Made by a program: the position numbers and the translations under genes
Assembly: GCA_029245525.1 (NCBI GenBank)
Contig: JAQWPD010000050.1
Coordinates: 1-43,513 of the forward strand
Direction: 5' to 3'
DNA from: Gammaproteobacteria bacterium
GTDB taxonomy: Bacteria > Pseudomonadota > Gammaproteobacteria > Steroidobacterales > GCA-2729495
DNA length: 43,513 nt
The notes under the pieces: model-generated
What the model was told of the DNA's origin: nothing
Seen by the model: only the letters and a program-made list of their open reading frames with translations
Database searches by the model: none
In this document: positions 25,013-32,731 of the stretch, in pieces
Layout of the letters: each line of letters begins with the position of its first letter
Position numbering within the stretch: position 1 is the first letter of the stretch

Positions 25013-26074
25013 GTGCGTATTCTTGTGCGTATAGTGACAGCAGTTTTTGTTTCTTTAGCGTTGATGTCAACAGCGATCGCAGAGCTTTGTGAGAGGGCCA
25101 ATGGTGATGCTTATTACGACACGGTGCTCGATATCACTTGGGCCGCTGACGCAAATATTTTGCATACTTTGGGTGTCCATCCTTCCGGTCAAATGCGCTA
25201 TGGGGTTGCTGAATCAGTCTGGATACCGTTATTGAATCAGCAAAACTATTTGGGTGTCAGCAGCTGGCGAATTCCAAAGTGGTTTGATCAAGGGGCAGAG
25301 CATTGCAATATGTCATTTTCCGGCAGTGACTGCGGTTGGAACATGGATTCAATGAGCAGTGAGAACTGGTACAACTACTCGGTTAATTTGGGGCTCAAGT
25401 CTAAGTGGGCTCAGCAGAGCGATGTCTCTGCAAATATTCAGCAGCTTCCATGGGGCGTCGAGTTCGAAGATACCGCGCCATTCAGCAATATCCAGATCGT
25501 TCGCAGATATCACAATAACGGTTTTTGTAATGATCGTATTGATTCTGTGACAGGTGAACTTACTCATTCTATTGGCTTCCATTACGAATATGGCGGCCAA
25601 CATTGCGATGGGCTAGGCAGTACCGGATTTATTTGGCCCGTTGTTGATGGTGATGTAACCGCGGGTGCCGGTGATATGAGCACCTGCGGTAGTTCGATCA
25701 TTGCCATCGATGTGGATGCGTTTGATCCGCTCAATGAAATTGATCCTGAGGGTGATATTGAGGTCACCGTTGCCTTGTTGGCTACCAACGTGGCCGATGG
25801 CGATGCGCGTGATTTTGATCCCGGTCAGATTGATCCTGCCACGCTGGAGTTCGGACCTTTAGAAACCCCTGCTGTTAGTCAGGTTGCGGTAGTGGTTGAT
25901 GCCGATGGTGATGCCGATGATGACTTTATCTATAGCTTTAATGTTGTTGGTAGTGGCATCGCTTGCGAAGACACCAATGTCGGTCTTCGGGCTGAAACCT
26001 TTGGCGGTGACGCTGTGCGGGGCTCTGACAGCATTACAACGCCTGACTGCGTCACTTCAGTATGCCATCCATAG
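25013..26074 (+). CDS. Exported protein: Lcl/DUF1566-like domain plus EF-like 'FDP..IDP.TL.FGP' domain
   Basis: The GTG start at 25013 is chosen because GGAGAG (25003-25008) sits just before it and it opens a clean signal peptide ending STAIA. The frame also runs upstream to 24941. The 353-residue product has an N-terminal part resembling the DUF1566/Lcl domain of secreted proteobacterial proteins (DAYYDTVLDITWAADANIL, SSWRIPKW). Its C-terminal part, about 125 residues, resembles a widespread secreted beta domain (FDPGQIDPATLEFGPLETP, VDADGDADDDFIYSF, ITTPDC). Aspartates in VDADGDADDD could bind calcium. Cysteines are numerous, which suits the periplasm or outside. The substrate or role is unknown. 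There is no PEP-CTERM or other sorting tail; the end is CVTSVCHP. Confidence 0.75.
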   Translation: MRILVRIVTAVFVSLALMSTAIAELCERANGDAYYDTVLDITWAADANILHTLGVHPSGQMRYGVAESVWIPLLNQQNYLGVSSWRIPKWFDQGAEHCNMSFSGSDCGWNMDSMSSENWYNYSVNLGLKSKWAQQSDVSANIQQLPWGVEFEDTAPFSNIQIVRRYHNNGFCNDRIDSVTGELTHSIGFHYEYGGQHCDGLGSTGFIWPVVDGDVTAGAGDMSTCGSSIIAIDVDAFDPLNEIDPEGDIEVTVALLATNVADGDARDFDPGQIDPATLEFGPLETPAVSQVAVVVDADGDADDDFIYSFNVVGSGIACEDTNVGLRAETFGGDAVRGSDSITTPDCVTSVCHP

Positions 26075-26124
26075 CAGGGCTAAGTGCCGCTGATGGTGCT
26101 ACTGTTTTGCGCGGGTGCTGATTG

Positions 26125-26691
26125 ATGAGGTCTAAGTGGCTAGTGGTGTTCCTGCTGCTGGCTTCAGCCGCGCTGGTGTATTTTGCGTTACCTGTGGCGC
26201 CTGATATTGGCGTTGAGCCTGCCGCTATCGGACCTTATCATGATGGTCATGAAGATCATGAAACTGATCCTAGCCCCTCTATAGTCTTAGTTAACCTTGC
26301 GGTACCCGCTAATGGGTTTCTTTGCGATGGCATCTTAAGCGTCAACGTCCCGGGCGATGAGCAACAGTTCCCCGAGCGGTTTACGATGGAGTTTTCAGGG
26401 GCTGATAACGACACAGCATTGGTTGATGGCTTGTGGCCTAGCCCCCAGTTTCTTCTGGAGCTTGAGCCGCCGTTTTGGGAGCTGCAGCGTGATGTTCCAT
26501 CGCCGAATCTCACAATCAATGGTATTGGCTTAACCGAGGCGACCAGCCTAACGGTAAGAATTGCATTGGACACAGATGCCTTGACCTATCGGATTTTTTG
26601 GTCGGTGCTTCCGGTCGCGTTTCGCACTCCGGTGGAGTTTTGGAGTTCAGAAGGGCAGTGTGATGTTTTCGGTGATGCGTCTACACGCTAG
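26125..26691 (+). CDS. Unrecognised exported or membrane-anchored protein
   Basis: I do not recognise this 188-residue protein. It begins with a hydrophobic signal or anchor (SKWLVVFLLLASAALVYFAL), then a short His/Asp/Glu-rich stretch (HDGHEDHETD, about 39-48) that could bind metal. The rest is beta-prone with many prolines and two cysteines, in FLCDGIL and GQCDVF, that might form a disulfide. A TTG at 26122 precedes the ATG at 26125. It starts 50 bp after the preceding exported protein on the same strand, so both may be cotranscribed and act together outside the inner membrane. Confidence 0.6.
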   Translation: MRSKWLVVFLLLASAALVYFALPVAPDIGVEPAAIGPYHDGHEDHETDPSPSIVLVNLAVPANGFLCDGILSVNVPGDEQQFPERFTMEFSGADNDTALVDGLWPSPQFLLELEPPFWELQRDVPSPNLTINGIGLTEATSLTVRIALDTDALTYRIFWSVLPVAFRTPVEFWSSEGQCDVFGDASTR

Positions 26692-26708
26692 CTGAATTTT
26701 TTGGCGAC

Positions 26709-27374
26709 TTATAGCGGCCTGAATATTTTGCGATGATGCTTGTATTTCCTCAGGTGCGTTGAGAACCACATGTTCAACACATAGCGCTTGCCGCTCCGCA
26801 GCTTGCTAACGCTGTGTGGGTTTTTATCGACATTGAATGTGACCAGTTTACCCGGTTCCGGTGTTACCTCACGGAAGGGTCCAAATTCAGTGTCCTGAAA
26901 GCGGGTGAGACCGCCTTCAAAGCCTTCGTTTATGTATAAAATTCCGGTGTGCGTGCGGTGCTTCACATGTTCTGATTGATTGTCTTTGTGCCATGGGTGG
27001 CTGTATTCTTCAGTATCGGCTAACGCATCCACAGGTGTAGCTTCGCGGAACACCAGGTGCCCAAAGTCCAGCCAAAGAAAGGGCAGTTTGAAGTGCCTCT
27101 TTGTCTGCAGACGAACCCGGTTCATTACCTCAAGGCAGAGTAGGTGTTCAGGCTCGTGCTGATGAGGGCCATGACCGCCCAGTGAGTAGCCACCAAACGT
27201 TTCATTGGGTGTATGTGGGTGCGCATTGCCCTTGTAGCCATCGCCAACTTCTCCGTATTTCTCAAGCAATGAAATGAGAGCTGCACATTCTTCCGCGCTA
27301 ATAACGTTGGGCTTAATCAGTCTGTAACGCAACTCGTCTTTGCTAAATGGCACTTCTGCGGTGATTGTATTCAT
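26709..27374 (-). CDS. 2-oxoglutarate/Fe(II)-dependent oxygenase (prolyl-hydroxylase-like)
   Basis: A 221-residue member of the 2OG-Fe(II) oxygenase superfamily. The iron triad is H129-x-D131 (PWHKDNQ) with the distal H187 (NPHSVSKL); R197 (GKRYVLNMWF) is placed to bind 2-oxoglutarate. The stretch between (TGILYINEGFEGGLTRFQD) matches P4H-type strands. An unusual His/Gly-rich segment lies at about 51-77 (AHPHTPNETF, GGHGPHQHEPEH). The substrate cannot be read from sequence; protein prolyl, amino acid and lipid hydroxylation are all possible. It lies 61 bp downstream of moeB on the same strand, perhaps as a late addition to prmC-moeB. Confidence 0.8.
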   Translation of the reverse strand: MNTITAEVPFSKDELRYRLIKPNVISAEECAALISLLEKYGEVGDGYKGNAHPHTPNETFGGYSLGGHGPHQHEPEHLLCLEVMNRVRLQTKRHFKLPFLWLDFGHLVFREATPVDALADTEEYSHPWHKDNQSEHVKHRTHTGILYINEGFEGGLTRFQDTEFGPFREVTPEPGKLVTFNVDKNPHSVSKLRSGKRYVLNMWFSTHLRKYKHHRKIFRPL

Positions 27375-27435
27375 GATGTTTAACCCGTTTGCGTCGACTA
27401 TTTATGCCTGACTGCAGGTGCTAAGTCTAGAGTAT

Positions 27436-28194
27436 CTAACTGCTGCCGCATACGGGGCAATTTGCTTGCTTGGGTATGCGTATCAGTCGGGTGTTAGCCG
27501 ACGTCCCGTCATAGGTCCAGAGTTTTCCGGCGAGGTCGCTTTCTATGTCGCTGAGCAGTTTGATGGCTTCTGTGGCCATCATGCATCCGATGGTTCCAGC
27601 TACCGGCGCCAGGATTCCCTGCCCGGCGCAGTCTTCGAGGTTTTCATCGTGTTCTGAATAGAGGCAACGGTAGCAGCCTTCGCCTGATGTCTGCCGGTCA
27701 TGGCGGAACAGGGCAAGCTGTCCTTCGAGGCGAATGGCCGCGCCACTGATGAGTGCACGGTGTTCTGAAAAACAGATTTTGTTGAGCAACCATCGGGTTG
27801 CGAAGTTATCACTGCAGTCGAGCACAACATCCACATCCCGAACGGTTTCGCGCATCGCGTGTTCGTTCAGGCGTTCAGGTAGCGGAATGATTGTGGTTTC
27901 GGAATTCCATTCACCCAGACTTTGGGCGGCAGCTTCAGCTTTGTGGCGTCCGATATCCTTAGGACGAAACAGTATCTGACGCGGGAGGTTAGTGGCATCA
28001 ACTTTATCGAAGTCATTAATATAGATTTTGCCGACACCTGCTGTAGTGAGATACAAGCTGGCGGTAGCGCCGAGACCTCCAGCACCCACAATAAGCACGC
28101 TGCTTTTGCCGAGACGCTTCTGACCCTTAGGGCCAATTGGCGGTAGGCTGTAGTGGCGGGCGTAACGAATGGCATTGGCATCTGAAAGGCTCAT
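27436..28194 (-). CDS. moeB: HesA/MoeB/ThiF-family adenylyltransferase
   Basis: E1-like enzyme that adenylates the C-terminal glycine of MoaD or ThiS for sulfur transfer in molybdopterin or thiamine synthesis. The 252-residue product has the nucleotide loop VLIVGAGGLGA (34-43), LPRQILF and two zinc knuckles, C174-x-x-C177 and C246-x-x-C249. C189 in EDCAGQGILAPVAG is also conserved in the family. Molybdopterin and thiamine versions cannot be told apart here. The place directly after prmC is the usual one for moeB in Pseudomonas-like genomes, which supports the symbol. Confidence 0.9.
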   Translation of the reverse strand: MSLSDANAIRYARHYSLPPIGPKGQKRLGKSSVLIVGAGGLGATASLYLTTAGVGKIYINDFDKVDATNLPRQILFRPKDIGRHKAEAAAQSLGEWNSETTIIPLPERLNEHAMRETVRDVDVVLDCSDNFATRWLLNKICFSEHRALISGAAIRLEGQLALFRHDRQTSGEGCYRCLYSEHDENLEDCAGQGILAPVAGTIGCMMATEAIKLLSDIESDLAGKLWTYDGTSANTRLIRIPKQANCPVCGSS

Positions 28195-28253
28195 GATTTG
28201 AAGGGTCTCCTTAAAGGCAAAGTTTATTTTAGCCGATGTTCGTTTTGCGGGAA

Positions 28254-29111
28254 CTAGTGCGCCTTCGGCGCCATTCGCCCTGAGGTAACCCGGGGCAATC
28301 CGGCAAGGTCGAGCATTGTCGATATTTCGACAAAACGGTGATCAGCCAGCAAAGCGCGAATGGCTTCTCCCTGCATAAACCCATGCTCCAGCAGCAGCCA
28401 ACCTTCTGCGTTGAGGTGTTGAGGGGCGTTTTGGACGATAGCGCGTATGGCATTAAGGCCATCGTCACCTGAGTACAGCGCAAGGTCGGGTTCAAACTGA
28501 AGTTCAGGATCGGTAAGGCCGTTTTCCTTCAATCCGATGTAGGGCGGGTTAGATACGATTATGTCAAAGTTCGGGTCTGCTGTTTCGCCGGCAAGTGCGG
28601 CAAACCAGTCGCCCTCATGCCAGTTAACCTGCTGCTCAGAGCAGGCAGCATTTTCGGCAGCAATTTCGAGCGCTTTGCGGCTGATATCAGTAGCGTGAAG
28701 GTGACAGTGTGGGCGATCACTGCCAATAGCGAGAATTACGGCGCCGCTGCCCGTGCCAAGGTCGAGCACACGAGAAGAAGATTCTTTGGGGATTTTGGCA
28801 AGGGTGAGTTCCACCAGCAGCTCTGTCTCGGGTCGCGGAACCAGCGTATCGGGAGTCACTTTAAGGTTTAGCGTCCAGAACTCTCGGTTGCCGGTGATGT
28901 GAGCAATCGGCACGCGATTTCGCCGCTTCTCCAGCAGTTTCGCAAACAGTGCCTGATCTGCCGCACTGATTTTGTCATCGCTGCAGCTGTAAATCTGCGC
29001 GCGTGATTTGCCCAATACCATGCCCAGCAATAACTCAGCATCCAGTCGTGGGCTATCACTGCTGTCGGCTAAGCGCTGGCTCGCCAGTTTAATAAGTGGT
29101 GCTATCTGCAT
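28254..29111 (-). CDS. prmC: Release factor glutamine N5-methyltransferase PrmC
   Basis: PrmC methylates the GGQ glutamine of release factors RF1 and RF2. The 285-residue product has an N-terminal helical domain, the SAM motif VLDLGTGSGAVILAI (about 115-129) and the active-site NPPY at 188-191. ETELLVELTL precedes the SAM motif. It heads the prmC-moeB-oxygenase run. In relatives prfA lies directly upstream; here prfA is 3.6 kb away with a sulfur-metabolism block in between. Confidence 0.96.
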   Translation of the reverse strand: MQIAPLIKLASQRLADSSDSPRLDAELLLGMVLGKSRAQIYSCSDDKISAADQALFAKLLEKRRNRVPIAHITGNREFWTLNLKVTPDTLVPRPETELLVELTLAKIPKESSSRVLDLGTGSGAVILAIGSDRPHCHLHATDISRKALEIAAENAACSEQQVNWHEGDWFAALAGETADPNFDIIVSNPPYIGLKENGLTDPELQFEPDLALYSGDDGLNAIRAIVQNAPQHLNAEGWLLLEHGFMQGEAIRALLADHRFVEISTMLDLAGLPRVTSGRMAPKAH

Positions 29112-29204
29112 GGGATACGGGCTTGTGGAATGGGGGATAGGACTTTAGTGTTTGGAGCGCAGGCTCTATAGTAAGCTCTGCAGCATAATTATTGGAATTC
29201 AGTC

Positions 29205-30365
29205 ATGAGCAAGTTCGCTAAACATCCGGAAACCCAGTGTATTCACGCGGGTGACACCATCGATCCGTTAACCGGGGCGGTTATGCCGGCAATTTACCCG
29301 AGTTCTACCTATAAGCAAGAAGCTTTTGGTGCCTGGGGGGATTATGCGTATTCCCGCAATGCGAACCCGACTCGTGCAGCGCTTGAGCGATGCGTGGCTG
29401 AGCTTGAGAGTGGCACAAGCGCCTTTGCCTTTGCTTCTGGAATGGCTGCATCGGCGGCGGTGCTGGAATTGCTTCCGGCCGGCAGCCATATGGTTGCCTC
29501 GCGAGGCATGTATGGGGGTAGCTTTCGGTTGTTTAATCGGGTGCGACGTCATTCGCAGGATTTAAAAACCGATTTTGTGGATTGCTCTGATCTTGCCGCG
29601 GTAGAGGCGGCAATTAAGCCAGACACTAAGTTGTTGTGGCTCGAGTCTCCGGTTAACCCGACGTTACAGATTGTTGACATTGAAGCGCTGGCGGCTATTG
29701 GGCACAAGCATGATGTATTGGTCGTCGTTGATAACACCTTTGCTACGCCGCTCGGCCAGCAGCCCTTAACATTGGGCGCCGATATCGTGATGCATTCCTG
29801 CACCAAGTGGATGGGCGGGCATTCTGACACCTTAGGCGGCATATTGGTGGTTAAAGACGAAAAGCTTGCAGCTGAGCTGCAGCTGGTGAGCAATTCTACT
29901 GGTGGCGTTCTGAGTCCCTTCGAGTCATATCTTCTGTTGCGCGGTATTAAAACGCTGGCGTTGAGGCTGAATCAACATCAAAGCAACTGTTTTGCCATTG
30001 CTCAATGGTTAGAGAGGCACCCGCGGGTTGAGGAAGTGCGTTACCCGGGGCTAGAGAGTCATCCGCAGCATGAACTGGCAAAGCGGCAGATGAATCACTT
30101 CGGTGCTGTTGTTACTTTCTTGCTCGACGGCAATAAACGTGATGTCGAGACAATCTTTAATGCTCTGGAAATTTTCTCCATTGCAGAGGGTCTGGGCGGG
30201 GTAGAAAGCATGATAGGGCATCCGCCTACTATGAGTCACAACAGTATGCTGCCGAAAGAGCGCGAGTTTTTGGGCATTCCCGATAGCATGATTCGTTTGT
30301 CCCCGGGCATTGAGAACGCTAATGATCTGGTCGCTGATCTTGAGCAGGCATTTTCTCGCATTTAG
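29205..30365 (+). CDS. Cys/Met-metabolism PLP enzyme, cystathionine gamma-synthase/lyase type
   Basis: A 386-residue enzyme of the MetB/MetC/MetZ/cystathionine gamma-lyase fold. It shows AIYPSSTYKQE, YAYSRNANPTRAALERCVAELE, FASGMAASAAVLELL, VVVDNTFATPL and the PLP lysine K201 in HSCTKWMGGHSD. The C-terminus has GVESMIGHPPTMSH and RLSPGIEN. The pattern is closer to cystathionine gamma-synthase or lyase than to the MetZ proteins of Pseudomonas. Sequence alone does not decide synthesis (forward) or breakdown (reverse transsulfuration). The nearby cysteine-synthase-type gene at 31716 makes a combined sulfur role likely. It is divergent from prmC across 93 bp. Confidence 0.85.
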   Translation: MSKFAKHPETQCIHAGDTIDPLTGAVMPAIYPSSTYKQEAFGAWGDYAYSRNANPTRAALERCVAELESGTSAFAFASGMAASAAVLELLPAGSHMVASRGMYGGSFRLFNRVRRHSQDLKTDFVDCSDLAAVEAAIKPDTKLLWLESPVNPTLQIVDIEALAAIGHKHDVLVVVDNTFATPLGQQPLTLGADIVMHSCTKWMGGHSDTLGGILVVKDEKLAAELQLVSNSTGGVLSPFESYLLLRGIKTLALRLNQHQSNCFAIAQWLERHPRVEEVRYPGLESHPQHELAKRQMNHFGAVVTFLLDGNKRDVETIFNALEIFSIAEGLGGVESMIGHPPTMSHNSMLPKEREFLGIPDSMIRLSPGIENANDLVADLEQAFSRI

Positions 30366-30681
30366 TCACTGCATACTTGGCATTGACCCGGCCGCATCGT
30401 AAGCCAGAAATGGTTGTAATATGCGCTGCAAAGGAGCTGCAGCCAGGCTTTGGAATCGCTAAAGGCGTTGCCTAAATGGCAGAGTCGATGGGGTATTTGA
30501 TGGATGCCCGTCAGCGGATTCCTCCACCACCAGACGAATGCTGCAGCTGGGCTTAAGGGCTTTGCAATGTATAGCCTGACGGTTTCGGTTATTATCAGGT
30601 CAACAAATCACCCTGATGGCGACGCCTTAGGTGTCTTTATGAACCTGATGCAGTTCATGTTTGGGTTTTCCATTGAGCTTT

Positions 30682-30715
30682 CTGGTTGGTTTTTTAGTAA
30701 TCCCAACCAGTTTTT
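30682..30715 (+). terminator. Terminator-like hairpin CTGGTTGG...CCAACCAG followed by T5
   Basis: A perfect 8-bp stem (30682-30689 with 30703-30710), a 13-nt loop and five T residues. It has the form of a rho-independent terminator and lies 56 bp upstream of the DUF1838 start codon. It may end the transcript of the upstream PLP enzyme, although over 300 bp away, or attenuate the DUF1838 gene. Confidence 0.5.
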
Positions 30716-30730
30716 CTGGTTTAAATTTTT

Positions 30731-30748
30731 GAGGCTGTTTTGAGCCTC
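30731..30748 (+). repeat. Leader hairpin GAGGCT-GTTTTG-AGCCTC
   Basis: A perfect 6-bp stem with a 6-nt loop, 23 bp before the DUF1838 start codon and just upstream of its AGGT ribosome binding site. It follows the terminator-like hairpin at 30682-30715, making a tandem arrangement. Confidence 0.45.
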
Positions 30749-30771
30749 GTTCATTTCGTATAGGTAAAAGT

Positions 30772-31647
30772 ATGTCATTTAAATTTGAAACTAAGATCGA
30801 TTTTACAAATCCGATCTGGAACCGTGATGCCTGGTCTCGTATTCAGGGTGATCTAAACCCGGAGAACCAAAAGTTCTCGAGTGTTCGCGGCGTAATTCTC
30901 GGCGTGAAGCCTGGCGAAGCTGTTAAAGAACTGTGTGGCTTCGACGTGTTTCTGGCCACCCGTTTGGTGCCTCAGGAAGATGGCACTATTCGTCGTCTGA
31001 ATAAAGAAGTTATTTTTTATACGAATACTCGTACTGGTGAGATCATTGAGCAGTGGACTAATCCGTGGACCGGCGAAGTTGTTGATGTTGTTCAGGTAAA
31101 GAACGATCCGTTCAACTACACCATCAGTGAGAATCTCATTCTTGCACCGGAAGATTTTAAGAGTGCAGACCCTGAAAAAGCGAAGCCACGCAAAATTCCA
31201 TTGATCTTCCCTTGGCATGAGTTTGGCGACAACATGATCAGTCTTTCTACCGATATGCATCTGTTATATCCGAACTCATTGGATCCGAAGAAGTTTGTTC
31301 GTGAGTCTTCCGGCCCCATGGTTCAGGTTACCGAGATGATGCGCTACAACGTGCAGCGCAGCGATCTCGAGAACCCTGCGCTAACATCTATTCCTTATTC
31401 AGGTACTTGGGCGCGCATTACTCCATGGTTACCGTGGATGTTGATGGGCCAGCAGGAGGGTCATGTTGTTTATAACGGCGCGATGACCGGTGGTCCTTCA
31501 ACGGACATTATTTCTTCGCAGGCGTTGGCCTATGCGAAGGAGCATTGCCCCGAATTTCTTGAGGCTCCGACCGAAGATTATGGTCCTAGTCACTCAAGCC
31601 TGGAGATCTATGCTCGTACTCAAGAACCTAAGCCACCGTTGGCCTAA
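30772..31647 (+). CDS. DUF1838 family protein
   Basis: A 291-residue protein matching the DUF1838 family of unknown function. Recognisable patterns are EVIFYTNTRTGEIIEQWTNP, GEVVDVVQVKNDPFNYT, DMHLLYPNSLDPKKF, RESSGPMVQVTEM and SGTWARITPWLPWMLMGQ. There is no signal peptide or membrane segment, so it is probably cytoplasmic. Many aromatic residues suggest a hydrophobic pocket, but the ligand is unknown. The ATG is preceded by TAGGTAAAAG. It is followed by a strong bidirectional terminator at 31666-31694, and its upstream leader carries two hairpins. It may be transcribed alone or after the PLP enzyme. Confidence 0.85.
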   Translation: MSFKFETKIDFTNPIWNRDAWSRIQGDLNPENQKFSSVRGVILGVKPGEAVKELCGFDVFLATRLVPQEDGTIRRLNKEVIFYTNTRTGEIIEQWTNPWTGEVVDVVQVKNDPFNYTISENLILAPEDFKSADPEKAKPRKIPLIFPWHEFGDNMISLSTDMHLLYPNSLDPKKFVRESSGPMVQVTEMMRYNVQRSDLENPALTSIPYSGTWARITPWLPWMLMGQQEGHVVYNGAMTGGPSTDIISSQALAYAKEHCPEFLEAPTEDYGPSHSSLEIYARTQEPKPPLA

Positions 31648-31665
31648 GCAATTAGTGCAGGTTAG

Positions 31666-31694
31666 AAAAAAGCCCCGCATAGCGGGGCTTTTTT
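31666..31694. terminator. Bidirectional rho-independent terminator
   Basis: A 13-bp perfect stem, AAAAAAGCCCCGC with GCGGGGCTTTTTT, around an ATA loop. The A and T tracts flank a GC core on both strands, so it can serve the converging DUF1838 gene (+) and cysteine-synthase-type gene (-). Confidence 0.95.
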
Positions 31695-31715
31695 ATGTCG
31701 ATTGGTTTGCCAGTA

Positions 31716-32714
31716 TCAGGCAATTTTTAGCCACTCAGGCATGCTTAACCCTTTTTCCGCGAGGAACTCGCGGTTGAATAGGCGGGCTTTGTAGCGCATA
31801 CCGGAGTCGCATAGCAATGTGACGATGGTGTGGCCCGGACCGAGATGCTTCGCCAAGCGAATTGCGCCGGCAACGTTCACACCGCTTGAACCTCCCAGGC
31901 ACAGCCCTTCATTTTTTATCAATTCGTACACCAGCGGAATGGATTCGCTGTCTGGAATCTGAAATGAAATGTCGATGGGTGCGCCTTCCAGGTTTGCAGT
32001 GATGCGGCTGTTGCCTATGCCTTCAGAAATTGAACCGCCTTCGGCTTTCAGTTCCCCATGAGCGAAGTAATTATGCAGCGCCGAACCACTAGGGTCCGCA
32101 AGTCCAATGGTTATATTCGGATTCAGCTTTTTCAGTGCGCGGGCGGCACCCCCGAGCGTGCCGCCGGTACCCACTGCACAGATAAACGCGTCTACCTTGC
32201 CGCTGGTTTGTTCAAAGATTTCCGGTGCCGTGGTTGTTTCGTGAATCTGTCGATTGGCGATGTTATCAAACTGGCCGGCCCAGGCCGCACCATTTGGTGA
32301 CTCGGCATTCAGCTTTGCGGCAAGCCGTTGCGACTGATGCACAAAATGCTCAGGATTCTTGAACGGTACCGCTGGCACCTGAATAACTTCCGCACCATAA
32401 GCCATGAGTGTATCCACCTTGTCTTGGCTCTGGTTATCCGGCATAACGATGACGGTTTTGTAGCCCAATGAATTAGACACCACAGCGAGACCGATGCCGG
32501 TGTTACCCGCTGTGCCCTCAACGATTGTGCCTCCGGGCTTCAATTCGCCGCTGGTCTCTGCTGCACGTATCATGCCCAGTGCGGCACGGTCTTTTACTGA
32601 ACCGCCTGGGTTCATGAATTCCGCTTTGCCCAGAATTTCACAGCCGGTGGCTTCGGATGCATGGTTTAGTCGTATAAGAGGCGTGTTACCGATAGTGTCT
32701 ACAAGTGCGGTCAT
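31716..32714 (-). CDS. Cysteine synthase-type PLP enzyme (OASS/CBS family)
   Basis: A 332-residue fold-type II PLP enzyme. It has the N-terminal IGNTPLIRLNHASEATGC, the PLP lysine K41 in NPGGSVKDRAALGMI, the phosphate loop EGTAGNTGIGLA and GTGGTLGG. Typical O-acetylserine sulfhydrylases read EPTSGNTG here; the EGTAGNTG form with a C-terminal DSGMRYKARLFNREF is seen in a distinct branch annotated as cysteine synthase. No CBS-domain pair is attached. Together with the PLP enzyme at 29205 it could also form a reverse transsulfuration pair. It begins 17 bp after the prfA stop on the same strand, probably sharing its transcript. Confidence 0.88.
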   Translation of the reverse strand: MTALVDTIGNTPLIRLNHASEATGCEILGKAEFMNPGGSVKDRAALGMIRAAETSGELKPGGTIVEGTAGNTGIGLAVVSNSLGYKTVIVMPDNQSQDKVDTLMAYGAEVIQVPAVPFKNPEHFVHQSQRLAAKLNAESPNGAAWAGQFDNIANRQIHETTTAPEIFEQTSGKVDAFICAVGTGGTLGGAARALKKLNPNITIGLADPSGSALHNYFAHGELKAEGGSISEGIGNSRITANLEGAPIDISFQIPDSESIPLVYELIKNEGLCLGGSSGVNVAGAIRLAKHLGPGHTIVTLLCDSGMRYKARLFNREFLAEKGLSMPEWLKIA

Positions 32715-32731
32715 GAGTCTTCCGTTTGATT

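Larger units (their letters stand above)
30366..30771. other. Intergenic region and leader before the DUF1838 gene
   Basis: About 400 bp without a supported gene. The 3' half holds two tandem hairpins, at 30682-30715 and 30731-30748, listed separately. An open frame at 30504-30743 is judged spurious. No clear terminator for the preceding PLP enzyme and no convincing promoter were found, so this stretch may be an unusually long leader with the hairpins as its main structure. Confidence 0.5.

Noticed and set aside
30504-30743. 79-residue open frame before the DUF1838 gene
   Set aside because: No ribosome binding site or family resemblance, and its end is formed by the terminator-like hairpin.
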